Below, one piece after another: positions 6,175 through 15,800 of a DNA stretch of 64,000 nucleotides. This DNA is from CAIXQW01 sp046049675 (GTDB lineage: Bacteria; Bacteroidota; Bacteroidia; Chitinophagales; Chitinophagaceae), in contig JBJORA010000056.1 of the NCBI GenBank assembly GCA_046049675.1, forward strand, positions 1-64,000, in the 5' to 3' direction. The translations under genes were made by a program, and so were the position numbers. Below the pieces are notes generated by a model. That model made no database searches, was not told the origin of the DNA, and saw nothing but the letters and a program-made list of their open reading frames with translations. Numbering within the stretch: position 1 is the first letter of the stretch; each line of letters opens with the position of its first letter.

Positions 6175-7461
6175 ATGCACATCGCAGACCTATACGATAT
6201 TTTTTTGCAGCACCCGCATGTACAAACCGATACGCGCAAAATAGCAGAAGGCGAGATTTACTTTGCGCTTAAGGGCGATAATTTTGACGGCAATAAATTT
6301 GCGGAAGATGCCTTAGCCAAAGGTGCAGCTTACGCGGTTGTAGACGATAAAAGCTTGGTAAGTAATGAAAAGTGTATTGTGGTGGATGATGTGCTCAATA
6401 CCTTACAGCAACTAGCCAAGTATCACAGGCAGCAATTTGAAGTGCCTGTATTAGCTATTACTGGCAGCAATGGCAAAACCACAACGAAGGAGCTTATCAA
6501 TGCAGTGATGCAAACAAAGTTCAAAACTTATTGCACAGCTGGCAATCTCAACAATCATATTGGTGTGCCGCTTACTTTGTTGCGTGTTGGTCATGATGCA
6601 GAGTTTATCATTATAGAAATGGGCGCCAATCATCAAAAAGAAATTGAATCTTATTGCAAGTGGGCGCTACCGACGCATGCTTTGATTAATAATTGCGGAA
6701 AGGCACACCTAGAAGGTTTTGGCGGCATAGAAGGTGTACGCAAAGGCAAAGGCGAATTGTACGATTTTGCCAAGACAAATGATAGTACGGTTTTTGTGAA
6801 TACTGACTTGGACTATTTGCGCGATATGATTGCACAGCGTGGCATTACAAAAACGATAAGCTACGGAAGTACAAATGCACAATACAATGGTACTAGCACA
6901 AATAATAATGGCATGTTGCAAGTTGCGTTCTTAAATGCTGGTCAAGAAAGTATTATACATACACAGCTTGTGGGCGATTATAATTTTGCAAATGTAATGG
7001 CTGCAATCGCTGTAGGCAGCACATTTGGCATAGACTTTAATGCTATCCAAGATGCGATTCAATCTTATGCGCCAAGTAATAGCCGTAGCCAGTTGATAAA
7101 GCAGGGCAGTAATACAATTATCTTAGATGCATATAATGCCAATCCAACAAGTATGCGTTTGGCGATTGAAAATTTCGCCAACATGGATTTTGCCAATAAA
7201 GTTCTGATGATTGGCGGCATGAAAGAACTCGGTGAAGATAGTATTGCCGAGCATCAAGCGATTGTAGACTTAGTAGCCCACCGCAATTGGAATGCCGTAG
7301 CGTTGGTAGGCGGCGATTTTGCGAATACAAAGCACAACTATAGTTATTTTGACAGCAGTACAGAAGCAGGGCAATGGTTGCAAAGCCTTGGTTTAGTAAA
7401 TGCTGCTATTCTTGTAAAGGGCAGCCGTGCAACAGCTATGGAAAAAGTTTTGCAAGCATAG
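6175..7461 (+). CDS. murF: UDP-N-acetylmuramoyl-tripeptide--D-alanyl-D-alanine ligase
   Basis: 428 residues, a typical MurF length. Domain 1 (about 1-85) has TDTRKIAEGEIYFALKG, the UDP-MurNAc-binding start of the family. The ATP loop is TGSNGKTTTKE (96-106); GNLNNHIGVPLTLL (near 123-136) follows, characteristic of MurF. The last third is the Mur ligase C-terminal domain, with DAYNANPTSM near residue 320. It adds D-Ala-D-Ala to the UDP-MurNAc tripeptide, the last cytoplasmic step of peptidoglycan precursor synthesis. It stands 69 bases after ruvX and not in a dcw cluster. Confidence 0.95.
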   Translation: MHIADLYDIFLQHPHVQTDTRKIAEGEIYFALKGDNFDGNKFAEDALAKGAAYAVVDDKSLVSNEKCIVVDDVLNTLQQLAKYHRQQFEVPVLAITGSNGKTTTKELINAVMQTKFKTYCTAGNLNNHIGVPLTLLRVGHDAEFIIIEMGANHQKEIESYCKWALPTHALINNCGKAHLEGFGGIEGVRKGKGELYDFAKTNDSTVFVNTDLDYLRDMIAQRGITKTISYGSTNAQYNGTSTNNNGMLQVAFLNAGQESIIHTQLVGDYNFANVMAAIAVGSTFGIDFNAIQDAIQSYAPSNSRSQLIKQGSNTIILDAYNANPTSMRLAIENFANMDFANKVLMIGGMKELGEDSIAEHQAIVDLVAHRNWNAVALVGGDFANTKHNYSYFDSSTEAGQWLQSLGLVNAAILVKGSRATAMEKVLQA

Positions 7462-7462
7462 T

Positions 7463-7495
7463 CTTAAAAATTAAGAAGCCCCGTTGTAACGAGGC
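7463..7495 (-). terminator. Terminator-like hairpin between murF and the peroxiredoxin gene
   Basis: GCCCCGTT (7478-7485) pairs with AACGAGGC (7488-7495) with one mismatch. On the minus strand the stem is followed by a T-rich run (complement of 7463-7477), so it best serves the peroxiredoxin gene; in the + direction there is no T-run after the stem. Confidence 0.5.
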
Positions 7496-7549
7496 CTCCT
7501 AAACAAAAACAATCACAAAATGAATTCCTAACTTAATTGGGCATAATTA

Positions 7550-8023
7550 CTATGCCGTTTTCTTTGGTTTTACTGCATCAAAGCCTGCAATTATTTGACT
7601 TGCATGGTCTTCGGTTTCAACCTTATCAATAACATCTACTACTTTGCCAAGTTCGTTGATTAGAAAAGTTACGCGGCTTGTACCCATATAGGTTCTGCCC
7701 ATAAATTTCTTTTCGCCCCATACACCGTACTTTTCTACAATTGTCTTTTCTGTATCTGCAATTAGGGTAAAAGGCAAATCGTACTTGGTGATGAACTTGG
7801 TATGCTTTTTTGTATCATCTACACTAACACCTAGAATCACAATACCCTTGCGCTTTAACTTAGCGTAGTTGTCACGCAAATTACAAGCCTGCGCTGTACA
7901 GCCCGGAGTATCATCTTTTGGATAAAAGTATAAAGCTACTTTCTTACCTAAAAAATCCTTTAGCTGTATTTCGTTGCCATTTTGGTCAACACTCTTAAAC
8001 GCTGGCGCTTTCTTATTTTTCAT
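7550..8023 (-). CDS. bcp: Thioredoxin-dependent peroxiredoxin (BCP/PrxQ)
   Basis: 157 residues, full length. The peroxidatic site is YPKDDTPGCTAQACNLRD (34-51): Cys42 is peroxidatic and Cys47, five residues on, is the resolving Cys of the atypical two-Cys BCP class. GVWGEKKFMGRTYMGTSRVTF (near 117-137) is also typical. It reduces hydrogen and organic peroxides using thioredoxin in the cytoplasm. A well-formed promoter lies immediately upstream. Confidence 0.93.
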   Translation of the reverse strand: MKNKKAPAFKSVDQNGNEIQLKDFLGKKVALYFYPKDDTPGCTAQACNLRDNYAKLKRKGIVILGVSVDDTKKHTKFITKYDLPFTLIADTEKTIVEKYGVWGEKKFMGRTYMGTSRVTFLINELGKVVDVIDKVETEDHASQIIAGFDAVKPKKTA

Positions 8024-8033
8024 TGATGAGAAA

Positions 8034-8064
8034 CAAAAGTAAGTAGGGTATCGCTTTGCATCAA
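8034..8064 (-). promoter_or_regulatory. Promoter of bcp
   Basis: On the minus strand TTG (8062-8064), a 20-base spacer, then TACTTTTG (8034-8041) match the Bacteroidota -33/-7 consensus. A start near 8029 gives a very short leader before ATG 8023. Confidence 0.6.
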
Positions 8065-8217
8065 CTTGGGTTTCTTATAGATAATAGCAAAGTACTATAC
8101 TCTTTTATATGGTTAAAATTTGCATTTGTTGACGTGTGTTATAATGCATAGGTATAGATTAGTTGCGGTCGGCGTATTGGGAATGAGCTTCCCAAGAGAC
8201 TATTGCAATAGCTAAGG

Positions 8218-9423
8218 CTACGAGGTATATAAGTTCGCAAGATTGCCGTCTGCTATAATTCCTTCTAGTGCCTTTTGCAATTTTTGTAAATCAGCTTCGG
8301 TATTGAAGCCATTGAAACTATAACGGATAAAAGTTCGCTGGCCCAACTGCATAATAGGTATTTCTATGCTGTATTTGTTGAGTAAATGCTTTTTAAGTCC
8401 CATTGGGTCGGTTGTAGCAATTGGTAAACTTATCATCTGCCCAATAAAACTATTGTTGACTGGCGCCAGCGCTTCGCTGCCTAAAGTATTTGCGATAATT
8501 GGTGCATATTGATAAACAAGTTGCTTACATTTTTGGCTTACCGTTGGCCAATCATGCTGCTTCATAAAATCGAGCGCAGCAGGAATGCATAGCATAGCGC
8601 TCACATCTCGTGTGCCCTGCAATTCATGATAGTCTACCAATTTGCTACCAGTACTCGGAAAATCTTTGTAACCCCAGCTTACTACAAGTGGGTCTAAGCT
8701 TTCGTGCAAGGCAGTTTTTGCATACAAGAAGGAACTGCCCTTTGGGGTCATCATCCACTTATGACAAGCACCGCAATAGTAGTCTGCGTCTAATGCCGTA
8801 AGATCTAAATCTATATGCCCTGGCGCGTGTGCGCCGTCTACAAAAACTGGTATTTGAAGTTGCTTAGCACGAGCAATTATTTTATCTACAGGCAGAATTA
8901 GCGCAGTACTGCTTGTAATATGGCTTATAAAAATAAGCTTGGTGCGATCTGTGACGCCTGCAAATAGTTGGTCTACAATTTGCGCCTCGTCTACTATTGG
9001 CAAAGCAATAGCTTGCTGTTTGTAAGTTGCACCTGCTTGCTCACATACAAGCTGCCAAGTTCTGTCGCATGCACCATACTCGAGACTCGTGGTAAGCACT
9101 TCGTCGCCAGCTTTAAGTGCAAAACTTTTAGCAACTATATTTACAGCATAAGATGGGTTGGTTACGTAGACAAGATCGCCGCTTTTACAGTTGATATATG
9201 TAGCTAAAGCTTCTCTGCTTTGCTTGAGGTAAATAGGCGCCTTTTCTACAATAAAGCTAACTGGCTGCTTTTCTAACTCAAGTTGATAGGCTTGGTATTG
9301 CTCAAATACTGGTCTTGGGCAAGCGCCAAAAGAACCAAAATTTAAGAAGGTGATATCCTTGTCTAGCAGAAAAAGCTCTTGTAAATCTTGCATCCTGGTA
9401 AAGTTGTGCGATTTCAGTTGCAT
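8218..9423 (-). CDS. Class V aminotransferase / isopenicillin-N epimerase-like PLP enzyme
   Basis: 401 residues. The fold-type I layout is visible: VTNPSYAVNIVAKS (near 87-100, phosphate contact), SHITSSTALILPV (near 167-179), the cofactor Asp in VDGAHAPG (195-202) and the Schiff-base Lys in CHKWMMTPKG (220-229, Lys222). Closest in pattern to the isopenicillin-N-epimerase/cysteine-desulfurase-like group; substrate unknown. The start could be the first Met or the one at residue 11 (MQDLQELF), which fits the family N terminus well. No neighbour suggests a pathway. Confidence 0.8.
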   Translation of the reverse strand: MQLKSHNFTRMQDLQELFLLDKDITFLNFGSFGACPRPVFEQYQAYQLELEKQPVSFIVEKAPIYLKQSREALATYINCKSGDLVYVTNPSYAVNIVAKSFALKAGDEVLTTSLEYGACDRTWQLVCEQAGATYKQQAIALPIVDEAQIVDQLFAGVTDRTKLIFISHITSSTALILPVDKIIARAKQLQIPVFVDGAHAPGHIDLDLTALDADYYCGACHKWMMTPKGSSFLYAKTALHESLDPLVVSWGYKDFPSTGSKLVDYHELQGTRDVSAMLCIPAALDFMKQHDWPTVSQKCKQLVYQYAPIIANTLGSEALAPVNNSFIGQMISLPIATTDPMGLKKHLLNKYSIEIPIMQLGQRTFIRYSFNGFNTEADLQKLQKALEGIIADGNLANLYTS

Positions 9424-9492
9424 GGCAAAATTCTAGCCACGTTTAGCAAACCTTAATTGCTAAATCTGTTGCATTTTATGCAAGCTCATAGT

Positions 9493-10179
9493 CTATTTAC
9501 TTGCGACAATAAGCGGCTGTAGCTTAAAGTTGCTTGTGCTATCAATGGCTATTTTCTCGCCAAGAAATTTTGGTTGTCTATTGCGAGCACAGTCAATTGC
9601 AGCTTTTGCACTTGCAAGATATTCGCGCATTAGACTTCTGCGAGTTGCTAGTCTACTAATATTTTCACAGGCGAGCCCTTGTGCCTTGAGCCCTAGTTTA
9701 TCAGCAATAAACAGCGCACGGCCGAGATGAAATTTTTGTGACACTAAAATCGCTTCATCTACACCAAAAATCGCTTTAGCGCGATAAATGGTGCTGTAAG
9801 TATCAAAGCCTGCATAGTCTAAGAAGATATCAGCTGTATCTATGCCTGCCTTCTGACAGTATGCGGCCATGCACGTAAGTTCGTCGTGTGTTTTGATTCT
9901 ATTGTCGCCACTCAACAATAGCTTTTGCACTTTGCCCTGCTTGTAAAGTTCTATGCCACTGTTTAATCTATATGCTAGCGCAGCACTTGGTTCGCCGTTG
10001 TTTCTAATGCCAGCACCAAATATTATAGCCACTTTAGTATTGGTGGTTTTCTCTGCTTCACGTACAATTTTACTGTTGTACTTCTGCTTGATGTAGAAGT
10101 TGAAGCACATTAAGGTAACGATAGCAATCGGTCCACTAATCTTGAAAATTTGCCACAGCATTAGCAAGTACTTTTTCAT
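9493..10179 (-). CDS. SanA/YdcF-type DUF218 membrane protein
   Basis: 228 residues with one N-terminal membrane helix (about 7-28). The DUF218 Rossmann-like domain follows: AIIFGAGIRNNGEPSAAL (near 51-68), LLLSGDN (near 87-93), DYAGFDTYSTIYRA (near 125-138, the D-x-x-x-x-S-T signature) and LVSQKFHLGRALF (near 149-161). It matches the SanA subgroup, linked in enterobacteria to envelope barrier function and vancomycin exclusion; the biochemical activity is not established. Confidence 0.85.
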   Translation of the reverse strand: MKKYLLMLWQIFKISGPIAIVTLMCFNFYIKQKYNSKIVREAEKTTNTKVAIIFGAGIRNNGEPSAALAYRLNSGIELYKQGKVQKLLLSGDNRIKTHDELTCMAAYCQKAGIDTADIFLDYAGFDTYSTIYRAKAIFGVDEAILVSQKFHLGRALFIADKLGLKAQGLACENISRLATRRSLMREYLASAKAAIDCARNRQPKFLGEKIAIDSTSNFKLQPLIVASK

Positions 10180-10233
10180 ACCGCAATGCTACGATAGCTG
10201 CGCCAAAAAATTGCGTTAAAAGTATAAGCGGTT

Positions 10234-12747
10234 TTATCGCTTTACGAGCTGTTGGGTTTGTACACGCTTTTTGTTTTGCCAAATACTAAGCACGTAGTTA
10301 CCACTTGCCAGGGTAGCTGTTGAAACAGTAGTGTAGCCATAGCCACTTCCAACAAGGACTTGTGTGCCATTGCTCGTATGCAGTGTAAATTGGAAGTCGC
10401 GCTTATCGGCATGTATAGCGATATAATCTGCAAATGGATTTGGTGAAACTTTAAGCGCAACTACAGACGGATTTGAAATGCTCGTTTCTACAACTGGCGG
10501 CGCTTTAAATACACTGTCTAAATTGATGCTCATTAATCCCTGGGCAAAAGTGCCAGCAAGTAGTTTGTTGTTAGCAGTATCAAGCTCTACATCAAACACT
10601 GGAAAAATCGGCATATTGTCGCCAACGCGAAACCAGTTTACACCGGCATCTTGCGTAGCATATACACCACCATCGCTTGCTACTATGATTGCACTGTCGT
10701 TGTATTTTGGCATTACAAGCACATCATTAATTGCAAAGCGAGGCAAATTGCCAGCAATGTTTATCCAGCTATTGCCATTATTATTCGTACGATAAATATG
10801 GGCAGTACTATCTCCATCTCGATAGCCACTAAAAGTACAAAATGCCACACTGCCATTGGTATAGCCCGCTTCTACACTTGTACAATAGCGCTGAGGTAAA
10901 CCTGCATTTACTAATGTCCACGTGCCGCCATAATTATTGCTAAACCACAGTTTAGCGTCGCTTGTGCCTGCATAGATATAGTTGGTGTTAACGCTACTCT
11001 GTCCAATACTTGTTATGGTGTGAAAAGCCGCTTCATCGGTAGTTGTACTAAAGTCTGTAAGATCATTGCTGATAGGGCCAAACATATCGCTTGTATTATC
11101 AGGCGATAAATGCATGCGATAGCTACCAGCAAAAACGTCCGTTGCGTTTGCTTTGCTGAGAATGTATGGCATTTCCCAATTGGTATGGTCGGCAAAGACA
11201 ATGCTACTTGAAATTGCTGAAAAAGACTGGCCTGCATCTATGCTCGAAACAAGGCTGCCACGTTGGGTTTCTACGATCAAAATATTGGGGTCAATACTGC
11301 TAAATGTAGGTTTGAAACCATCTCCACCAAATGCCCTTTGCCAACTATTGCTTACTTGGCTATTGCCATACAGTGTGCCATTGTCTTGAGCGCCGCAATA
11401 GTACAAGCCATTGTCGTGAGGATTATTGGCAATGCCGTAAAACTGCAGCGATGTGAAATTATTTTTATTCTGCCAAGTATTGCCACCGTTCACGGTTTTG
11501 TATACGCCACCGTCTGTTGCAAGCCAGTATCTATTTGGGCTAATAAATACAAGGTCGTGTTTGTCGGAATGCACATCGTAGGTATACCAAGGTGGTGCGT
11601 TCATATTAAAACTTGTGCCACTATTGGTGCTCTTAAAGAAGTCTATGGCGTTGATGTAGATAGTATTATCATTATTTGGTGCAATGAATATTTTGCCAAA
11701 ATACCAACCAAATCCACCCATGCTTACATTTGAGTCAACACCATTAAACTGCCAAGTTGTGCCAGCATTTGTTGTTTTGTAAATACCGCCAAATTGATAG
11801 CTACTGTCTACAAACAGTGCGTATAAAATATTGGGATTGCTTTTACTGATAGCTAAGCCGATGCGAGTGTCTTTGTGATAGTTTAGGCCATTGCTAAGCG
11901 TGTCCCAAGTGCTGCCACCATCAATACTTTTATATATTTTAGTGCGAGGCCCATTTACTGTACTAAAAGTATTGCTGCGTGATCTATGCCTACCAGTGGC
12001 ATAAATGATTTGGCTGTTCGTAGGATGTACGACAAAATCGCCAATACCACAATCATTTGCTAGGAAGAGTGTTTTTGTCCATGTAGCACCGCCGTCTGTG
12101 CTTTTGTAAAAACCACGATCAGCATTCTGTACAAAAGGCGAACCCATAGCGGCCGCATACAATAAATTAGGATTCAGACTATCAACATACAACTTACTAA
12201 TAATGCCTGTACTTGCTAAAGCCAGATAAGACCAAGTATCGCCACCATCTGTACTCTTGTAAATACCATTGCCAATATAACTATAGCTAGAAAGTGCATG
12301 GTCGCCAGTGGCTGCATACACAATATTACTATTGCCAGGCTGGTACACGATATCGCTAATGGTTGTAGTGACCTCCTTATTAAAAACTGGCTGCCAAGTA
12401 GTGCCTCCATTTGTTGTTTTGAAAATACCACCGCCCGGTGTGCCAATTAGTAGGGTATTTGTATCAGCAGGGCTCATCGCAATACGATTCACTCGGCCGC
12501 CAATGTTTGTCGGTCCTTCGTAGGCCCAATTGTTGGCGCTACGTGTCTTGCGAATTTTTGCGTACTCGGCATTGCGTATTTGTATAAAGGCTTCGCTTCC
12601 TTCATTGAGATAAGGATACTGATGTGCGAGTGCGTGCAACTCACTAGGTTTTAAGCTTGGCTGTGATAATTGCTTTTGCGATTTATTGAGCCACACAAAA
12701 GCGCTGAGTGCAAGCATTGCGGTGTAGAGAATGGCTGCATTTTTCAT
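10234..12747 (-). CDS. Secreted BNR/sortilin-type beta-propeller protein with T9SS type A sorting domain
   Basis: 837 residues. Signal-anchor-like start (MKNAAILYTAMLALSAFVW), then many blades of the sortilin/BNR type with Asp-box-like motifs such as IFKTTNGGTTW, IYKSTDGGDTW and GFYKSTDGGATW, spread over about residues 75-720. The last 80 residues are a T9SS type A C-terminal domain: VSPNPFADYIAIHA, then LHTSNGTQVL and LASGNYVLSIW. The protein is exported through the outer membrane by T9SS and released or anchored. A VPS10-like propeller suggests binding to protein or polysaccharide; no hydrolase residues are evident. Next to another T9SS cargo gene on the same strand. Confidence 0.85.
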   Translation of the reverse strand: MKNAAILYTAMLALSAFVWLNKSQKQLSQPSLKPSELHALAHQYPYLNEGSEAFIQIRNAEYAKIRKTRSANNWAYEGPTNIGGRVNRIAMSPADTNTLLIGTPGGGIFKTTNGGTTWQPVFNKEVTTTISDIVYQPGNSNIVYAATGDHALSSYSYIGNGIYKSTDGGDTWSYLALASTGIISKLYVDSLNPNLLYAAAMGSPFVQNADRGFYKSTDGGATWTKTLFLANDCGIGDFVVHPTNSQIIYATGRHRSRSNTFSTVNGPRTKIYKSIDGGSTWDTLSNGLNYHKDTRIGLAISKSNPNILYALFVDSSYQFGGIYKTTNAGTTWQFNGVDSNVSMGGFGWYFGKIFIAPNNDNTIYINAIDFFKSTNSGTSFNMNAPPWYTYDVHSDKHDLVFISPNRYWLATDGGVYKTVNGGNTWQNKNNFTSLQFYGIANNPHDNGLYYCGAQDNGTLYGNSQVSNSWQRAFGGDGFKPTFSSIDPNILIVETQRGSLVSSIDAGQSFSAISSSIVFADHTNWEMPYILSKANATDVFAGSYRMHLSPDNTSDMFGPISNDLTDFSTTTDEAAFHTITSIGQSSVNTNYIYAGTSDAKLWFSNNYGGTWTLVNAGLPQRYCTSVEAGYTNGSVAFCTFSGYRDGDSTAHIYRTNNNGNSWINIAGNLPRFAINDVLVMPKYNDSAIIVASDGGVYATQDAGVNWFRVGDNMPIFPVFDVELDTANNKLLAGTFAQGLMSINLDSVFKAPPVVETSISNPSVVALKVSPNPFADYIAIHADKRDFQFTLHTSNGTQVLVGSGYGYTTVSTATLASGNYVLSIWQNKKRVQTQQLVKR

Positions 12748-12835
12748 AGGGTAAAGATAGTGAAAAATCGTAGCAGGGAAAACGAGGCACTATCAGGCTT
12801 TGCCGTCTACCTTTAAATTGGTCCTTCGGTGATTT

Positions 12836-15800
12836 TTATGGCATTAGAATCAACTTGCCCTGCTTCAGTACATTTTGGGCGCAGACTACCCTATATGTAT
12901 ATGTTCCAGGAACAAAATTTGCAATCGAAATATCATTAATAGCATTCGCGCTTAATTTATATGTGCAAACTATGTTGCCAAGCACGTCACATATTTCAAT
13001 TTCGCTATTACATGATATGGTAGGGCTGACAAAAATTTTCACTACGCCAGTTGTAGGATTGGGGTAAAGATGCACAAGCTCGTCATGTTGAAGTTCAGAT
13101 TGGATAGACAAATTAGTAATAGTAACAGATGAGCTTATAGCACTACAATTACTACTGTCCTTAACAGCAACTTTGTATGCGCCGTTTTCGATAATATTTA
13201 GAAAACTATCAGTTTTGTTAGGTAAAGCTACACCATTTCGATACCACTGATATGATGCGTAGTAATTATAGGTACTAAGCCTGTTCTGTACTTTTGCAAT
13301 TTGGGGAAGTGGTAATGGATTTTGTATTATTTCAATAATAAGTATACTGTCGCATCCGTTTGCATTTGTGTATAACTCAACAAATTGTCCGCCAGAGTAA
13401 TACAAATTACTAGAGATAGAAATAGTATCACCACTACAAAGTATATTGTGCAAGGTATCGATATTAGGCGGATAAGTTTTAAGGTTTATAGTAACTAACG
13501 AATCACAGCCGTAACTTGTGGTAAATGTGTGACTATAAAAACCACTACTAGCTAAAAAACTTCCTGCAAAATTTAGGCTATCGCCAGCGCATAAACTTAT
13601 ATTGAACGTATCATCATATATAGGCAGCACATTAAGAAATAAAGTCACCAAGGAGTCGCAGCCGTAGCCGCTACTAAAGGTGTCCGAATAAACGCCAGTT
13701 GTTGATAATGTGTCATTGCCAAGTATGTATCTAGTGCCTGGACAAATACTTAAGTAACTGGTATCATCATAATATGGTGTTTCAGTAAGCACAAGCACTA
13801 TGGTTGAGTCGCAACCATTTGTTTGCAAGAAATTAGCAATGTAAGTACCTGTATTCGTTAGACTTACATTATTAAACAAATAGCTACTACCGTTGCATAT
13901 ATCTGAGTATTTAATAAATGAATCAATTTCTAGGACATTTAACTGCAGGTGCACAAGTGAGTCGCAACCAGTAGAGGAGGCGAATACTGCTTGGTACATA
14001 CCTGAGGCAGACAATAGTTGACTATCAAATTGTAGTTGCGTACCCTCGCAAATTTCAACAGACAAAAATGTGTCGATTGGTTGCAAAACATTTAATTGCA
14101 ATGTGACAATGGAGTCAATTAGATTTATTGAACTAAATGTATCTATGTAAGTGCCAGGAGCAATTAGCGTGGTATTTCCAAATAGATAACTTGAGCCAAA
14201 GCAGATTGTCGTTTCAGTTGTATCATAGATTCTTGGTATTGGCCCATCGTAATAAATTAAGCCATGGTTATAAACAATGTTGTGAGTAATGCTTGCAGCA
14301 CCGTAAACGTTTATTGGATAGTAACCTGGAAAACTTAAAGCGTTTAACGCAGTATACTGCGTGGGCATTATACTGAAAACAGCGTTTGTGTCTGACAAAG
14401 AAATTCCAGCATATCTAAGAGCTGACAGTTGTACATTAGTGGTGGTTGTAGTACTATCTATAGCAGCTGTCACAACTACTGTTGGCTTGTATGTAAATGC
14501 TTGGTTTGTGTCGTTAATCTGTGCTGCCAAAGTCAGCACAACAACCGTATCATTGCCTACTTTTGTACAAAGCTCAATTAAGCACATGCCTGGTGAAACT
14601 GCTTTTGATTGGTTTGCAAAAGCAGTTGCGTGGCCATTACTATACCGGATGAAGGTTGGCCGATAATTAATATCTACGCTGCCTCGAGGTTGCAAGTAAT
14701 GCTCAATATAAGGATATAGGGTGGTCTTTACGTCAAAGATATCGCCAACATTAAACACGTAGGGAATCGGTTTTGCTAACTGAAACGAGGCTGTCGATAA
14801 ACCGCCATATATATTTGTAGCTTGTACCCTGGTATAGTATTTTATACTGTCTTTATGTAGGATAACCTGATTGTTTAGGCAAGAATCTTTGAGATTGTGT
14901 GGCTCGGTATATAAGGCACTATTGCTATCCGTCATATAAATATAATAGTGGTTGACATTACTATCACTATTCTCTGACCATGATAATCTATACACATCAG
15001 CTAGGCTATCGCTAACAAGTAGCCACCTCAAATTTTTGATACGTGAGGGAACGTTGCCCATAAAAATTCCAGTGTCGCTCCAGTGACTCCAGAGGTAGTG
15101 TTGATCGCAAGCTCGTACTCGCCAATAATAGTTTTTATTGTAGTCAAAAACGTCAGTAATTTCTGGGGCAAAATTCGTGTCTCCTATGATAATACGATCA
15201 TATGTGCCGTTGAGTGGAACTGTAAAATCCGGCGTAGTGCTTACTTGCACATGGTAGGCAACTATGGAGTCTCCGTCAAAATCATTGGGTTGTCGCCAAG
15301 TAAACTTCAAATCGTTATTACTCGCAGTTTCATTTGGTGTTGGCGCTAAAAGCATCGGCTTATCTGGCGGTAAATTGCCATTGTAAGTGTTATATCTTAT
15401 GCGCATGTCAATGGAAGCTCCTGCACTAGAACTATAAAAAACAACTTGATTAAGGCCATCATGCAAGCTTGGAGCTGTTAACTTATTAAATTGAAACTCG
15501 CTTACTAAACTGAGGTCAGAAATGGAAATGCTACTCGTGTCTTGCCAGTCGATTCTGATATTATAGGAGAAACACTCTTCACTATTGTAGGGGTCAATTA
15601 TGTCAAACAAATTATAAGCCAAAATCGTATCACTAATGGCTGTATTACTAAATGAATCAATTGGTTGATAGCCTATGGCACCTTTGCCAAAATAAACAGT
15701 TACTTTTCCGTTTGTCGAGACGTTCTGCAAACGAAAGCGTAAACTGCCGTCTGATACGACATAAGGACATTCAGCCGCAAGCACTATGCTGCATGAATCA